A stretch of DNA of 57,692 bases from Branchiostoma floridae. Its lineage: Eukaryota; Chordata; Leptocardii; Amphioxiformes; Branchiostomatidae. Positions 33,233 to 44,339 of this stretch are shown piece after piece; within the stretch, counting starts at the first letter, position 1; every line of letters starts with the position of its first letter. The stretch is taken from assembly GCF_000003815.2 (NCBI RefSeq), contig NW_023365735.1, forward strand, positions 99,171-156,862, read 5' to 3'. A model generated the notes under the pieces. That model had not been told where the DNA came from, ran no database searches, and saw only the letters and a program-made list of their open reading frames with translations. The position numbers and the translations under genes were made by a program.

Positions 33233-34279
33233 CTGCTCCAATTAATTGCAAACTAATGTAACACTGAGAGTTCTAACTAAGAGTACATTGTACTATTGAT
33301 GGCTTTGTTGATACCAGGCTATCTTTTCATACTTAGTAGTACTGTACATGTACCTTTACTTAATGTTAAGACTGAAAACTTGTAGCTTGTAGGGGATTTT
33401 ATGATGTTATTAAATGCTTGCAGTAGTTTAATTTTTTCCACAGCAGCTAGGGCAGTATCCAGGACCTGTCCCTCCATCCCTGGATAGAAATTTACTTGTT
33501 GGGACAAAAAAAATTGACCTTCATGATCTTGTGCTTTTTGCAAGAAAGGGTTTATGCCTCAGATCCTTTATATATTCTACATCAGTCTTATTACCAGGAC
33601 ATGCCCATATTAGTATCCACAAACCAGATTCTACCAGGATTTGTTTTCCTGATGTCAACAACAAGGTCAACTCTGAAGGTCATCTGTCCTGTGGAATCTG
33701 GCAACAGCTGACGGAGGGGTGACCGACCTCAAACATTACATGTAGTTTATATGACCATGGCTTACATCAAATCAGATAAGATCAGCGGAACATAAGACTA
33801 TTGGGACGTCCTGACATTGAAGTGCACATTAGCAATGACCTCAGTTGAAAATTTCTGGAACATGACAAAATACTGCTCATTTTCCATTTGGAAAATCATT
33901 TCCCCAGTTTCCAGGACATCATGTACAGACAGTAGTGCTACTGTACTCAGTCTAGTATTTTGCGAAAACACACACGCTTCTTAAAGCAATTGAATCAGAC
34001 TTCTGAGTACCAAGAAGTGCCAAATATTTCCACACATTCCAATCTGAATTCATATATAGATATTTGTCTCATAGTATCCTTTAGATGTTATCATTGCACC
34101 AGACTTTCATATAGTATTACTACCTCAATCTGAAAAATGGCACATAAACTAGTAAATATACTACTGATAAGTTACACCTGTTAGCAACACCTTTAGATCC
34201 TGTGTGAGAGCAAGAGAAAGAGAGAGACAGGATAAAACAAACTTTATCTCTTCAAGCCATAAGCAGGAGTTTCATGGTT
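33233..34279. other. no supported gene
   Basis: A degraded hAT-like fragment may lie at about 33450-33710 (GGGCAGTATCCAGGACCTGTCC). Otherwise the stretch is unassigned. Confidence 0.3.
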
Positions 34280-34362
34280 TGTGTGTGTGTGAGAGAGAGA
34301 GAGAGGGGCCCAGGGAGAGAGAAAGGGAAGGAGGGAGGAAGAGAGACAGAAAGAGAGAATGA
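34280..34362. repeat. GT and GA microsatellite
   Basis: GTGTGTGTGTG is followed by a long imperfect (GA)n tract, with a shorter GA tract at 34208-34228. A (AATC)n tract lies at 35000-35030. Confidence 0.8.
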
Positions 34363-34685
34363 AACAATCATGATCTCTCCATCCCACCAGCAGGTGTTTC
34401 ATGGTCCCCAGAAGGGAACCCCCCTGAAATGCTAAATTTGTCACCTGAACCCAAAGTACCGTAAACAGACCTGTTGCCACCCACCTAGCCTGATACCCAT
34501 GACATTGCCTTTATCCACACCTATGAGGGCTGGCCTGTTGGACAGAACTGGGCTGGATGCCAACTGGAGACCTTCATCTGGTGTCAGGGGATCAGGACAA
34601 TTCAGCCCTTTACCAACCCGGTCCAATCTACTCAGCTCAACACCGTGGTCGGCTCAAAACTCGGCTAACCTGGAAACCAGACTTT

Positions 34686-34992
34686 TAGCCAGGGCCAGCA
34701 GAGAATCTTTTCGAAAGCTGGAAGCCAAGGCACTGGTCTTCCGAGGACCTTAGATGAGCACTCCAGGGAGGAGTCAGGCAGAGAGAGTTTTCAGGCCTAG
34801 CAGGCTCTCTGGGGCCTTTTTTTGCTAAAAATACACTTTTGCCAGGCTATTTATTTTTGTACTGGGTTGCTGACTGCAAAAGTATATTATGAGCAAAAAA
34901 GGCCACAGAGAGCCTGCTATGGAGACTAGCCTAGATATCAAACTCTCCCTGCTTCTGGCTTCTGAACAGATTCTCTGCTGGCCCTGGCTAAA
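34686..34992. mobile_element. AGCCAGGGCCAGCAG foldback with a nested foldback
   Basis: The outer arms TTAGCCAGGGCCAGCAGAGA and TCTCTGCTGGCCCTGGCTAA are complementary. Inside, 34798-34921 (TAGCAGGCTCTCTG...CAGAGAGCCTGCTA) forms a second inverted repeat with GGCCTTTTTTTGCT/AGCAAAAAAGGCC arms. Confidence 0.7.
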
Positions 34993-35441
34993 CTAATAAA
35001 TGATCAATCAATCAATAAATCAATCAACTCTGCCCAACAACGAGGTCAACTACATGTACTTGCATAGAGACAGCCCTGGCCTGGGTTCAAATCATTAGGG
35101 ATTTTCCCATGCATCTACTAGAAAAATTAAAGATTCATTTTCTTGTCTTTATGTAATGAAAAATGTTTCTTTCATTTTTTTTGGCTGCACCATTTTACAA
35201 TCATCCTTCAATTCAATTTATCTATTTATAGATACTATATGTTGATCTTTTGAATCAAGGCCAATAGTGGGATTTGTGTCCTAAATACAAACTACATTAT
35301 CCAGAATTGGGGTTGAAGTAATGTGATGAAAAATGGTACTCTGTTGGCACATTCAAGGATTTTTTAAAGTTTTGCATACAAATGTTTTTCCATACCTCAC
35401 ATTTATTTCAATACCTCACATTTTGTTGATTTTCTGGGACT

Positions 35442-35537
35442 AAGCCTGATTTAATCACTCTTATTAAGGCCTGTCTTACATTGCCACGCCGTGAAGGCTA
35501 CAAGCTCCGGATAGCAGAGTTTGCGTTACACAGACTA
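35442..35537. mobile_element. AAGCCTG...AGACTA mini-element, 96 bp, perfect 9-bp duplication
   Basis: It is homologous to 11656-11743 (CAAGCTCCGGATAGCAGAG, GTTACACAGACTA). TCTGGGACT flanks it at 35433-35441 and 35538-35546. The left T of the expected TAAGCC end is shared with the duplication. Confidence 0.82.
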
Positions 35538-36599
35538 TCTGGGACTCAGACTTAAGTTTTCACTTCCCCATCTATTGACTGTTTCTGGCTTGATGTTGAC
35601 TTAAAACTTTACCAGTAGATGAATTGTTTGCCAGAATTCTGTTGAAGTTGTGATGACAATTAATACTTTTTTATTTGGCACACATTTTTTTTGTTTTCCT
35701 TTCAATTTCTCACATTTCACTGATCTTTCCTGTGCTAAGCCTACAGTGACCAATTTAGAAAGTTACTTCTTTTGTCTTTGTTTCTTTCATTTTTACTATC
35801 ATGTCTATTGAACACTTGGAGTTTTTTTTGGCGACGCCTCAGGGGCGAGCCTAATGTTTATAGTGTGCGACCGTTTGACAGGAATTCTAGGAATTCCGCA
35901 GGCATGCGAGGAATTTTTCTACGGGTATTTTTTTCTACGGGTATTTTCTACGGGTATTCCCTAGGGAATTTGTTTTTGTGTGTGACTTTAGTCTGCTTTG
36001 GGTATGGCGTATAATAAGATGACGTGACCGATGTTATAAACCAGGATTTCATGTTTTAATACTCGTTTCACCATCAAGTATACAGCACATTACATTTTTT
36101 AACAAAATACCCGATATTATGTATCGTTAGGGTAGAATTGTGGGTCAGTTATATTTTTTGCTTGACCATTCGGCGTAATGATGTCGTGTATGTATGAGGA
36201 TTGTTTTGTTTCGTTTGAAGGTTTTTATTTCATATCTATCTGTTATTTCATTTTGTATGGTCGTGTGACGCTTGAATCCCTTTTTTTCTTATTGCTGTGA
36301 TGTTCATTTGGTTCCCAAACCATCGCGACAAAGGGGTGTACTTTTCAGTCGATTCTTCCTGTAACCTGGGGGTTGTCATGCCGGCGTTCACCTGTGGGGA
36401 CAGATTGTGAGAAAGGATTGATATGTATTTTTGCAATAGTGATACTAACTTAGCAACTTTTGTATGTCTGGATCGGTAAAGTGTTGTTTTCTGTTAGTTA
36501 CAGGCCGTCGGTAGTGATGTAAGGCATCAAAGTAATTCAGATATAATTTATAGCAAAAGTCATACATATTGAATTACAGCGCTTATATTGTCATGTCAA

Positions 36600-36865
36600 G
36601 TCAAAGTCCTTCCCGCTCCATGGTGCATAGGGCGGCGCCCATGTTCTTGGAGTAACCCTGGGCCAAACAAATGCAATTACTACAGTAGGGGGCCAGGACA
36701 CTGGCTGTGGTGTGTGTTCAAATTACATACTCTTTCCCGAATGCTGAGTGCTAAGCTGAGAAATTAGCACGACCATTTAACACGTCATACTATATTGGCC
36801 GGGGATCGAACTTACGACGTACCGAATGCATGGCGAAGACTTTTCCCACTCGTCTCATTGCACCG
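36600..36865 (-). mobile_element. possible tRNA-derived SINE
   Basis: On the minus strand GTTCGATCCCCGGCC resembles a B box (complement of about 36781-36797), preceded by GAGTGGGAAAAGTC. The body continues to CTATGCACCATGGAGCGGG and GGACTTTGACTTGAC. The A box is not convincing. Confidence 0.45.
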
Positions 36866-37373
36866 GCGATAACGCTTGTGTAGCCAGACAACAATACTCG
36901 TGATGCTAACGTGCTGTTACTTTGACCGATGAGGTCTATTCCTCTTATAACCAAAGGGCACAAAAGTGCATTATCATTTACCTTTTGGTGTAGCCCGAGT
37001 TTTGAATCATTAAAGAAGTTTCAGAAATAAAATGTACCACCGTGAATAAGAAATAATGACACAAAATATTCTTTCTCGGCTTGGCTTCGCATGATCGAAG
37101 GCACATCAAAATATCAATATACATGTCGGCTTAAAAGCCACAAGCGACGGCTATCGGGTCTAAAATGCAGTACACTGTTACGTCGGGTTGCGTAAACCAG
37201 TATACAGAATATTTCGTCCATCATACAAGTAAAACGGTTGCATTTGCAAGAGATATCCAACTTCTACGTGTGGAAGGGTGGTAAAGGTGATTGGAAAAGC
37301 ATCCTGTATACAACGGCTATATCATCACCAGCCTGTAATAAGACAGAATGAAATAAGTCACATGTACGCTCAC

Positions 37374-37556
37374 CGCTATTAAACTGCTTGGAGGACAATG
37401 GGTGATCAGATTACCGGTACCGTTTTGGCTACAGTCAGAGTGATAAGACGGCGGGCGATCGGAGGACGGATGGGAGTATGGCAGTTCCGGCAATCGTCGG
37501 TTAATTGACGACTCGTGCTCAGCAGTATTACTATAGAACTGTGGATACGTGCTTGA
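37374..37556 (-). CDS. possible exon with a PPSY motif, unassigned
   Basis: On the minus strand, after ACTAGTACAG (acceptor, exon from 37556), a frame runs through STYPQFYSNTAEHESSINRR and PYSHPSSDRPPSYHSDCSQN to either GTACCG|GTAATC (end 37415) or AATAGCG|GTGAGC (end 37374). PPSY is a WW-domain ligand motif found in cytoplasmic tails. It lies downstream of the two-exon gene at 37650-38311, but that frame stops first. It may therefore be an alternative exon, a separate gene, or chance. Confidence 0.25.
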
Positions 37557-37649
37557 CTGTACTAGTCCACAGACGATAAAGGGTGAGTGAAACGCAGAGA
37601 AAAAGATGATTGAGAACGGGGACTCCGGTAACAAATCGTATCTTTTACT

Positions 37650-38311
37650 TTAAGACCACGGGAAACAGATGAATATGACCACGAGAAACAGAAGCGTTTG
37701 TTGTTCGGCGGCGGCAAGGTGGCGAATGGAATTCCACAGGAGGGCCTCATGGAGCTCTGATATCTTCGGCCGATCAAAAACAAAAGGGTTGTGCCTGGTT
37801 GTGCCGTAAACAACATGTGGTATGAGTAACAAACTGCCAAGAAGTTTCCACGTTGAAAGATATTCTCTAAACAAAATAAAAAAAAACTCTGGCGAAACAA
37901 GGTCACAGATGAAGACTAATTCCTACACAACAATACGCTGTAAAAATGCCAAAACTATAATGCCGTTAATATGGGACTCATATTTTATCTTGCCGAAACG
38001 TGATGTTGGCGGACTTTTTGAAGACCAAGGTCTCGGGCGGTTTGGGGTAAGATTTGGGCCCACGAGATTAAGGTTGGCAGTGTTACTCAACCCAAGCACA
38101 CAGTCCCAAAATCCACCTGGTACGATTCACATCGTAACGCTCTCGGTTTATTTAGCTCTAGTCACTCTTAACAACTTGTGACGTATCTATTATACACATA
38201 ATACATGCTATCATTAGCAAGGTACTCTCACCGAAATTGAGTCGCTTGTGCATGTTCACTGTCCAGTTGAAGCGCCGCGTCTAACTCGGCCGACCTTGTC
38301 CGCCGCGCCAT
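37650..38311 (-). CDS. two-exon gene for a 98-residue membrane protein, unrecognised
   Basis: Exon 1 (38311 down to 38232) begins ATGGCGCGG in CpG-rich DNA and reads MARRTRSAELDAALQ, ending TTTCG|GTGAGA. Exon 2 (37866 down to 37650) follows a strong acceptor, T-rich and ending TTTAG. Both sites leave the frame in phase 2, so the join is exact; the stop is TAA. The N-terminus is basic and hydrophilic. One hydrophobic stretch lies at about residues 34-47 (LLGSLLLIPHVVYG) and a stronger one at about 86-97 (TLLFLVVIFICFPW). This suggests a small membrane protein with two segments or a single C-terminal anchor. Location is not predictable from this. An inverted CCAAT box lies about 70 bases upstream. 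No family is recognised and no poly(A) signal was found nearby, so further 3' UTR exons are possible. Confidence 0.6.
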
Positions 38312-38379
38312 CTCCGCCTGACTAGATAGTCAGTGATCGATCTTTAGTGGGAAGCAAACTGACGCTATTCTGAGGGCTG

Positions 38380-38390
38380 CCATTGGTTGG
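38380..38390 (-). promoter_or_regulatory. CCAAT box of the minus-strand 98-residue gene
   Basis: CCAACCAATGG on the minus strand lies about 70 bases upstream of the ATG at 38311. The intervening DNA is GC-rich. The position suits an NF-Y site in a CpG-type promoter. Confidence 0.45.
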
Positions 38391-38504
38391 AAAATGTACT
38401 TGTGCAGTTCCTATTTGTCAATGTTTACAGACTGACGTCAGCACGGTGACCAATCCCAAGACGATGTCCAGACGACGGCCAGGGACCGCCCGTTTTGTTT
38501 GTTT

Positions 38505-39125
38505 TAACTATCCAAGCGGGGACGATATAGTCACAGCTTTCAAAACGGGGATTGAAATGTAACCAAAAAGGATCTATTTTACGATGGGTATATTGCAACC
38601 TAACAACGCTAAAAGCAATAGCAGCGAATCAGAACATTATAACCCGGAACTTTTTCATGCCTACCTTAAAAATTAGTACTAAGTTTTAACGGCTACAATG
38701 TTTCCTGTTTATTGACGAAGCGTAAAACAATAGATATATCTTGTACCGTCTTCTCTGAGGTGCGCTTATCGGGTAGTTTAGTTGATATTTTTGATCATGC
38801 ATCATATACTGGGCGATGTTAAATTCAGTATCTCCGGTAACAGTCCTGGTTATATTGACCTCTTATTTTCTTTTTCCAAAATGTGACTAGACATTGCATC
38901 TCCGAGGTTTATACTACTCTAATTAGATACAAAAATAAAGGACTTTGCCCTTTCATCTTGTATGCAGATACACACCAACATGTGTTGTATCAATCACACA
39001 CGAATATATTGCCATTTTAACAAAAAGAACTAGTCTATATTGTGACACGCTGTAACTATTGTGGGGAAATAAGATATACATAGTACATAGGTAGAATGAT
39101 CTAGCAAGACCTCAAAATTAACCCA
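38505..39125. repeat. segmental duplication, copy 1
   Basis: It matches 40195-41095 in the same order: AACTATCCAA, TTGCAACCTAA, ATGCCTACCTTAAAAA, ACGGCTACAATGTTTCCTG, ATTGACGAAGCGT, AGTTTAGTTGAT, AACAGTCCTGGTT, CTCTAATTAGATACAAAA, CATAGGTAGAATGATCTA. No sustained frame is shared. Confidence 0.8.
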
Positions 39126-40194
39126 AACACGACTGCGTACTAGTTACCACTCGTACATTGCAATTGACCAGTATTTATTTTCTTTCTGAGTACCTATCGT
39201 AATCCACAATGTATGGGTTACATGAGTTATTACCTCGTAAGCTACCATTTCTTAAGCTGGCTCTATCTCACTCCTATACAAGGGAAGAATGACACTTAAA
39301 TACACAGACATGTCACTTGATGACAATGTTTTATTCACTTTAGAAGAACCAACATTCAAAGCTATACCTGTGTCCGACTAAATGGTCATGTTTGAGAAAT
39401 GGCTGTGTGTTGTCATATAAAAATATATTCTGTGTATAAAAATCACTATAAAAAACAAACACTCAATGCTACACTTGTGTATATATATATCTATTGTACA
39501 GTGGTCAAAGCTAACCTGTTCATTGTCGATAACATCTCTTTTTGTATGTCACCTGATATGCCCAGCGTGTGCTTAAACCTAAAACTTACGTCAGGTCTAC
39601 GCGTGCGTATTATCAAGATTCTCAAACCCATTGCCGATAATAACAACAGCCTGGGTCACGACATTCACCAGACCTGAACGGTATTGTCTATTGATAGTGC
39701 CGGTACCACTTTGTATCGGTGGCATCTGCAACTGATTGGAGCAAGATGCCGCCGTGCAAATTAATGACGGGATCTTCTCTTTGTATCTAACTCGAAGCTC
39801 GGTATGTGGCCCAGACGTGCCAGGCGCTGTCTGTATGCGTCTAGTACCCGTGTCCCCAGACGGTCAAACCACTCGCGCATTGTGCGAAGAGATACGCAGG
39901 GTCACACCCGGGAACCCCCCCCCCCCCCCGCACCCACTCTGGCCTGGAAGGGCCTGGCTCTAAACAAAAGGCAGTTCAACAGACCGTTTCTGATTAGCAC
40001 AACGCTTGTTGCGGGTGTGACGAAAAGCCAGCACCACATGGCACAGACGACACAGACTTGTCATTTCCATGGTGGTCCGGTGACAATAAATCATGCGGTC
40101 TGCTTTTAATACAAGGAATTCCCGCTTTTACAGGAGTTACGCTTTTACATCAACACAGCTTGTCGTTCAAATTCATTCCTTTCAAAACATTGTT
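39126..40194. other. spacer between the duplicated segments; one weak exon candidate
   Basis: Around 39742-39800 an open stretch (reading QDAAVQINDGIFSLYLTRSS) ends at an excellent donor, CTCG|GTATGT, but it lacks a clear acceptor or start and I do not call it. A run of 15 C residues lies at 39915-39930. Confidence 0.3.
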
Positions 40195-41095
40195 TCTGTC
40201 GTAACTATCCAAACGGGGGCGATTCAGAAGAAACCAACTATCAAAAAGGCAGATTGAGATGTACCTATCAAAAAGGGGGTACTTTACGATTGCTACATTG
40301 CAACCTAAAAACGCTAAAAACAACAATAGCGAATCAAAACATTTAAACCCTTTTATGCCTACCTTAAAAACTAGTGCTAAGTTTAACGGCTACAATGTTT
40401 CCTGTTAATTGACGAAGCGTATTTAAATAATGAATTCTTGGACCGTTTTTCTTGTGGTGTGCTTCAACAGTCGGCCGTATGATTTTCGCCCGTACTGATA
40501 TTATCTAATCTTTTAACAATAATAAGTGACACTGTTCCCTTTCAGCTTGTCATTGATCCGGGATGTATCCGTACATATGGGAATATGGTGTCGCGATCCA
40601 TATTTTCTAAGACATCGGCGAAATGAACTTGCGATGTATAAACGATAAATAACTCGCAACTCGCCCTGATAATCCGTCTCAAACTAGGCATCTTATCCAC
40701 TATCTAGTGATTAATCGAATAGTTTAGTTGATTTTTGTTTATCATGCATCAAATACTGAGTCATTTCAAATTAAAAACTTCCGTCAACAGTCCTGGTTTT
40801 ACTGACCCCCTATTTACTTGTTCCCAAATGTGTCTAAATGGGGATTGCTACTCTGAGGTATATACTGCTCTAATTAGATACAAAATAAAACACGTTTGTA
40901 TCCACTCCGCCACATTTATCTTCTATCAAAACACATACCAACATGTCTTGTAACAACCACACACGAATGTATTGACATTTTAACAGAGAGAACTAGGGTA
41001 TCCATGTTACACGCTGCAACTATAGCGGGAAAGAAATGCATTGTGCATAGGTAGAATGATCTAACAAAACCTCATGATTTGACCCAAACATGGCA
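40195..41095. repeat. segmental duplication, copy 2
   Basis: This is the second copy of 38505-39125. It carries about 230 extra bases between the ACGAAGCG block and the AGTTTAGTTGAT block, so the offset grows from about 1.7 kb to 2.0 kb. Confidence 0.8.
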
Positions 41096-41373
41096 GAAAC
41101 GATTTAAGGTTCACGATTCACTCTGGCACTCCGTTCTCAACTTGAATGTTTAACGTGAGTCGGTGGGGAAGGGGGTTGGTACAATTTGGCAAAGAAAAGG
41201 CACGGGACATGACACTACATGAGCACGGTTTGGAGATTTTTAAAGCCGAAACCATGGAGGCGAAAAATCTGGTTGTGGTTCAAAGATGCCAGAGATCAGG
41301 GGAGGATGTTTGGCCAAATCTGCTGCAATTAGCTGTCACAGAAAATGAGTTACGACCAGGGCTGGGGCCAGGG

Positions 41374-41484
41374 TAGCCTGACTAAAATCAAGCCCCTAGC
41401 GGCCGGCCCTACAATTGCCGCCACCCTAGGGGGGAGGGGGTCATTAAGCCCAGCCGGCGAGCGAGCTTGTGTAAACACAGGCTA
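41374..41484. mobile_element. TAGCCTG...AGGCTA mini-element, 111 bp, perfect 9-bp duplication
   Basis: GGGCCAGGG flanks it exactly at 41365-41373 and 41485-41493. It ends TAGCCTGACT and GTAAACACAGGCTA, with inner CCCCTAG/CTAGGGG symmetry. Confidence 0.9.
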
Positions 41485-41732
41485 GGGCCAGGGGGTACGT
41501 ATGAAATGTCAGAGTGGCCTTGACTGCACTGTAGGTGTACGGAACGAAGAGTAGAACAGATGGCAAAAATTATCGTGGTGATTCTCAGAATCCGGCGATG
41601 TGACAAATTTAGTCACTGTGTCAGATAGATACTAGTACTATGTCGACCAAACACCTAGAAAACCACGACAACGGAACTTTTATGCATGTTTCACGAAAAT
41701 TCAAGACTTCACATCTAAACTTTTACGCTAAC

Positions 41733-41768
41733 CAAGGAGCTTTTATCACTGATCATAAAAGTTCCTTG
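41733..41768. repeat. CAAGGAGCTTTTAT hairpin
   Basis: The arms CAAGGAGCTTTTAT and ATAAAAGTTCCTTG differ at one base; the loop is CACTGATC. It is close in sequence to the hairpin at 31110. Confidence 0.75.
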
Positions 41769-42108
41769 CGCTTACAGAGATGGGGTTTTGTGTGCGTGAA
41801 AAGTTGCGCATGAAAATCTGCGGGTGACAACATGCACATTCTCTTATTTCCCGGGGATTTGAAAAGTTTTTTTACTTTTACATTTAAGATATTTAAACAG
41901 AACGCTCAAAATCTTTTGACACCATTAGTGTTGATAATTAGCAGGGATTTTAACCCATGTCCTATCCGGTAACTTCCCTGGGTGGTGTCCCTGCAGACGT
42001 GTTACACGTTCGCGTATACAAGAACGGGATCCCGTCTGTATTTCCCAGTTGCCGTTATATCAGAAGGAAACTAAATCACATCCAGTATTCTAAATCCACA
42101 TAGTATGG

Positions 42109-42255
42109 TGTCCCTAGGGGTAGGGGTGTACTAACGAATAAATTGACTAAGTTGGAGACGTCCACCATTCAACTGAATGGTCTCCCTAGGGGTAGGGATG
42201 TACCAACCAACGAATAAATTGACTAAGTTGGAGACGCCCACCTTTCTCATGCAAA
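42109..42255. repeat. 72-bp tandem duplication
   Basis: TCCCTAGGGGTAGGG starts at 42111 and 42183. Both copies continue to AATAAATTGACTAAGTTGGAGACG. Confidence 0.85.
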
Positions 42256-42317
42256 TAAAAGCAATTAAAGAATTAACAAAAATGGAAACAGCAAATCAAC
42301 CTATGTTACTGAACATC

Positions 42318-42323
42318 TTTATT
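42318..42323 (-). terminator. poly(A) signal for the minus-strand last exon
   Basis: TTTATT on the plus strand reads AATAAA on the minus strand, about 355 bases after the TGA at 42677-42679. Confidence 0.5.
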
Positions 42324-42676
42324 CATATCATAAACAAAGTAAATTCTAACGGTCATGAAAGAAAGTCAGAAAACGAACAAGACAATAATAAAAAGTTTCT
42401 TGTAACAAGAAAATGTACAAACAGCGCTACATCAAAGACATGAAAAATATAACCTCCTTGGTTACATCAAGCTAGGGAACAAGTTCCAAAATAGTAAAGA
42501 AAAACTTTCAAAAGTAGAGATGCTACATAAAATCATGCGCGTTAAATTGATAAAAACGAGGCAAACGTGAGGCATACAATCAATACTTCCATAAACGAGA
42601 AACATACTAAAATTGCAGAAGATAATGCATGATGTGGTCTACCAGGAAGGGGTCGAACTGGGAACAGGACAGCTCG

Positions 42677-42864
42677 TCAGAACGGTTGCTCCAGCTGGGT
42701 GAATGAAATAGGGGAGGGGGCAGCGACATTGGCCGGTCTGTCTGGCAGGAACTGGTCAGTATCAAAACTACAGAACAGTTCGGCAGAGATGCCAATAGGC
42801 TGCAGCAAAACGTCCGCCAGCTCAAGCTGGAACTCAGACGTGTCGGGCTGTGTACGGAACTCGC
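42677..42864 (-). CDS. probable last coding exon of an unrecognised minus-strand gene
   Basis: After TATGTTAAG (acceptor) the exon starts with two bases completing a codon, then reads EFRTQPDTSEFQLELADVLL and later CSFDTDQFLPDRPANVAAPS to EQPF and TGA, 61 whole codons. The frame is acidic with alternating hydrophobic residues (LELADVLL, ELFCSFDTDQFL), which resembles a transactivation or other binding segment. A poly(A) signal follows at 42318-42323. A second open frame overlaps on the same strand (105 codons), but it ignores the splice site and has poorer composition. The upstream exon was not found. Confidence 0.42.
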
Positions 42865-42951
42865 CTTAACATACTGTGAAAACGGCTGAACATACTCGAG
42901 AAATTGGCCTTCCAGACATGCCACGTCCTACCAAGGAGGTTGAAAGAGGGG

Positions 42952-43235
42952 AAGGAGTCGGCTCATAATTTGTCCCTTTTGAACCATCTTCGACTCACTT
43001 TTGAAAAAAAAACATTAACATTGGGGTGCAAATTGGTCTTGATTTACATACACCCAACCGACTATCGGCATTGTTTTTATTGTTCACTGTAATTGACAAG
43101 CAAGTAAACAAAAGTAACGGTCTCCGCACTGGTGTTCCAGTGCTGAATCAATGGGTCGATAGGACACAGCAGGGTTTAACATCGCAAAACAAAGGCCGCG
43201 GCAAGGTGCTAATTTTGAGCCGACTCCTTTCATTT
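42952..43235. mobile_element. inverted-repeat element with GAAGGAGTCGGCTCA arms
   Basis: GAAGGAGTCGGCTCATAATTT (shortened) at 42950 pairs with AATTTTGAGCCGACTCCTTTC at 43211. The copies of CATACACCCAA at 43045 and 43267 suggest additional duplication. There is no coding content. Confidence 0.5.
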
Positions 43236-44339
43236 GAGGTCAGGTTGGGAACTGGGATCAAAATGACATACACCCAAAAAACAATGGCATTGTGGTGCAA
43301 AAAAGTGTTGTAAACCTGACATGAATTTCACACAAGCCTCATGAGCAAAAGGTGTGAGGCGCCATCACCAGGGTCATGAATGACAAATAGGAGAAGAATG
43401 TAGCCTGTCTGTCCGCTAGCTAGGAAAACTGCATGTTTCTAAATGACTAAAAAAAGTGTATTTTTGCTTCGGAAAGATGGCCATGTTCTAAGTCAGTTAG
43501 ATCCTGGGAGTAACCTGACTGTGTGGATTTGGTACTGCTCCGCCACCCTTGGAGTTTGTTGGGGTCCCCACATTGTCAGGCCACTCCCATGATCTAACTA
43601 TTACTTGGGCGGCTACAGTGAGAACTTTCTTTGGTATGCAATCGCTCGACACATCACATATCGCTATCAAAGGAAAAGGCCGGTGTCATAACGTTGAGAG
43701 ATCTTTTGTCGGCCTAACAGCAGAAGCCATTTGTTTTGCATATCGATTAATCGCCTTCGAGAGAACTGTTATACGACATGGTGTGAATGAATACCTCCCG
43801 CGATGCATTCTACCACCCTCTTGTAAGGCCACATTTGTAAGGTTTTATCCTTGATTGTATAAATAGGTAACGGGGGAATTTTTATATCGCAGCGTTGACC
43901 AAACACCCAACGAAAGAAGTAATGATTACAGACTTCAACCCCCGTACACGCCCGACAACACGTAGAAACTAAGTTTTCTATGCTGATCATGAGTCTCCGT
44001 GAGGTGAAGATCTCATTATGCCTCCAGGTGTGGTTGTACCTATTATTTTATACGTCATTTTCATGTCTAACAAATGAGTGCTCACATTCATCACAGAAAG
44101 TTGAGAATGAACAAACAAGGCATAGCCACAAGTGGGAAGTACCAGAACATATCACGAGACAGATACATGATACAAATGATGAGAGACAATAGAGGCACGC
44201 CTGCGAATGTGGTGAAATTTCACCAAATTTCACTATTTTGGTTTTTCGTCTTCTTTCATTGTATGTGACCCCGGCGGTGGAAAGACTCTCCTGTCCCGAA
44301 GTTAGCCTGGCCAATCCACGGTAGACTGGATTCCAGGTT

